Assembly (NCBI GenBank): GCA_030674185.1
Contig: JAPXFY010000022.1
Coordinates: 51,150,675-51,214,674 of the forward strand
Origin: Monoplex corrugatus
Lineage: Eukaryota; Mollusca; Gastropoda; Littorinimorpha; Ranellidae
Direction of reading: 5' to 3'
DNA: 64,000 nucleotides
The translations under genes were made by a program, and so were the position numbers. Positions 1 to 64,000 of this stretch are shown here, piece after piece (position 1 is the first letter of the stretch; each line of letters starts with the position of its first letter). The notes below the pieces were generated by a model, which was given only the letters and a program-made list of their open reading frames with translations, was not told the DNA's origin and did no database searches.

Positions 1-500
1 CGCTTGTGTACGAGCGTTGGGGTTTTGAAAATTCTCGGGCCTTTCAATATTTCCGCTCGTTTCAGGCCATTAGGTCACTGTACTCTGCAGTTGGTGTGTA
101 GACAGTGCAAAGTTCATGACCCACTAGCTCTGCAGCGAACCAGACGATGGAAAAGCAAATGGCTGAACAACACTCGACATCTCAGCGCTCTTCAAGACAA
201 TCTCTTCCTTCAGTGCACTTGGAGTGTGTGCACATTGGATTTTATGAAATTTAACTCAAAATGTGACTGTACGAACTGATATATTGATCTGACTGTGCAT
301 TTTGTAAGACATTTTTCACCTGAAAATTTCTCTAAGTTTACTTGTACCATTACTCAGCAACCATGACGGTTAGACTTGAAATTTTAGCATGTTGTACATC
401 AATCTTTTGGCATATAACCTGCCAAATTTCAAAGCTCTCTGTTTTCATTTGTTTGTATGAGAATATTTCTCATGACCTATACAAATGGTGTGTATCAGGG
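1..500. other. Unassigned left edge
   Basis: An open frame of 91 codons runs on the plus strand through 4-279, but it has no recognisable motif and no convincing splice borders. The rest is AT-rich. No feature is supported here; further 3' exons of the PNLDC1-like gene should lie to the left. Confidence 0.4.
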
Positions 501-885
501 GAACAGCAAGGGGCATAAATGTACACAGCCCGTGAGTTCAGAAAGATAAAGCAGTGAAGGAGAGGAGACAGGCATTTCCCAGATAATGATGGGCCCTATT
601 CATGTCTGGAATTCACAGTATGGAGCTTGTTCAAGATGGATTCATTACACTCAGACAGTTCTAGATGTACTCCACCCAAATCTGCAAGTAGTTGCCGGGC
701 AAACTCCTTTAGCCTGTGCAAAACCCTAGGCACCGGCAAAGTTTTGAAATGAAGAAAAAACTTAGGGAAGGGGCAGAGAAAGGATCTATGAACCACTGAA
801 ATGACAATACCACATGAACGGCTGGAGCATTAAAATGGGCAGTGAACAACCAGTTTTTGGGCAGTGAACAACATTTTTAAATGAT
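500..885 (+). repeat. Dispersed repeat family D (SINE-like), copy 1
   Basis: This stretch shares an ordered series of blocks with copies near 13.05, 33.66, 48.5 and 53.12 kb: a block about a Pro-rich 'tccacccaaatctgc', 'cctgtgcaaaaccct', 'caaagttttgaaatg', a G-rich segment, then 'ggagcattaaaatgggc'. Copies diverge by substitutions and small indels, so the family is old. Boundaries are approximate. Confidence 0.6.
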
Positions 886-1003
886 GTGAGCTGGAATAAA
901 TTCAACCAAATAAGCCGGCAGATTATCTAGAATTAAGTAAACAAACAACTCAAACAAGAACTAAAGTAAACAAACACGTGACACATGGTAAAAAGAAACT
1001 TAC

Positions 1004-16860
<15,857 letters not shown>

Positions 16861-17267
16861 TCAGCACATGGACAGCAAATATACGAACGGAATCAAGCTA
16901 TCTTGTTTGTGATTGGCTATATTGCTGAAACTGAAACCTCAAAGTCAGATGTACAGTATTTCTGGGGAAAAAAACAAGTATACATACTTGAACAATCTGA
17001 AATTTATCAATGTATTGTTTACAATACATGTGTTTAAAATGATAAACTAGGTATATTGAATGTTATGGTTTACTTTAATTATTATGTCGAATTGTTGCCA
17101 GTTAATGTTTTATACTTTTCGTACTTACCCAATCAACAGTTTGTTAACATACAAGAACGTATGTGTTTAGACATGGCGGAAAGTCTGAGTTTTAGGCGTT
17201 CTTGACAACTGTTTCAACGTGCATAAATGGTGTTGTTTGTTGGGGCGAAAATTAACTTGAGACGAGA
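16861..17267. promoter_or_regulatory. Shared bidirectional promoter region
   Basis: The region separates two start codons facing away from each other by 407 bp, so it should hold both promoters and 5' leaders. ACATGGCGGAAAG at 17171-17183 resembles a YY1 site overlapping an ETS-like CGGAAA. A GTTGCC half of an RFX X-box lies at 17094-17099, without a good second half. No TATA box is placed convincingly. Confidence 0.55.
17173..17205 (+). CDS. Possible upstream ORF in the tectonic leader
   Basis: The ten-codon frame MAESLSFRRS ends in TGA 62 bp before the tectonic start. It would be an upstream ORF only if transcription starts before 17173; its ATG is also part of the YY1-like motif, so it may just be promoter sequence. 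Confidence 0.25.
   Translation: MAESLSFRRS

Positions 17268-64000
<46,733 letters not shown>

Overview
This is animal nuclear DNA, not a microbial or viral replicon. Coding sequence is split into short exons with GT-AG borders. Introns run up to about 10 kb and are crowded with (CA)n/(GT)n arrays, tRNA-derived SINEs, LINE fragments and cut-and-paste DNA transposons. The repeat mix and the proteins suggest a lophotrochozoan, most likely a gastropod mollusc; that placement is inference.

Two host genes can be supported. On the minus strand, from 16860 down past 1004, is the 5' half of a PARN-family exonuclease, closest in my reading to PNLDC1, the 3'-5' trimmer of piRNA precursors. Seven exons were found; one expected exon was not, and the 3' half lies outside the window. 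On the plus strand, from 17268 to beyond 64000, is a tectonic gene, nearest TCTN2, a secreted or membrane protein of the ciliary transition zone. Eighteen consistent exons start with a signal peptide, pass through an unusually long Thr-rich N-terminal extension, and reach the diagnostic Cys-rich tectonic motif near 49.65 kb and the Gly-Tyr-containing segment near 60.07 kb. The start codons lie 408 bp apart, head to head, so the genes probably share a promoter.

Layout: 1-16.9 kb PNLDC1-like gene, whose large intron (7.4-15.2 kb) holds a pogo/Tigger MITE, then a piggyBac element carrying a 3.2-kb inverted-repeat element, itself carrying a second Tigger MITE. 16.9-17.3 kb intergenic promoter. 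17.3-64 kb tectonic gene, with two further piggyBac-type elements (45.7-46.8 and 58.2-59.7 kb), RTE-like and L2/CR1-like LINE remnants, at least four SINE-like families, a foldback element (27.3-27.5 kb), and minisatellites of 27, 46, 54 and 68 bp.

No CRISPR, operon or clearly new biochemical system is visible. The most notable items are the nested transposons with an unidentified inner element, a 54-bp in-frame minisatellite that looks like an alternative last exon of tectonic, a 46-bp array multiplying a 5'-splice-site motif beside a real donor, a long intronic hairpin, and apparent frameshifts in two conserved tectonic exons. Without RNA evidence all exon borders are predictions.
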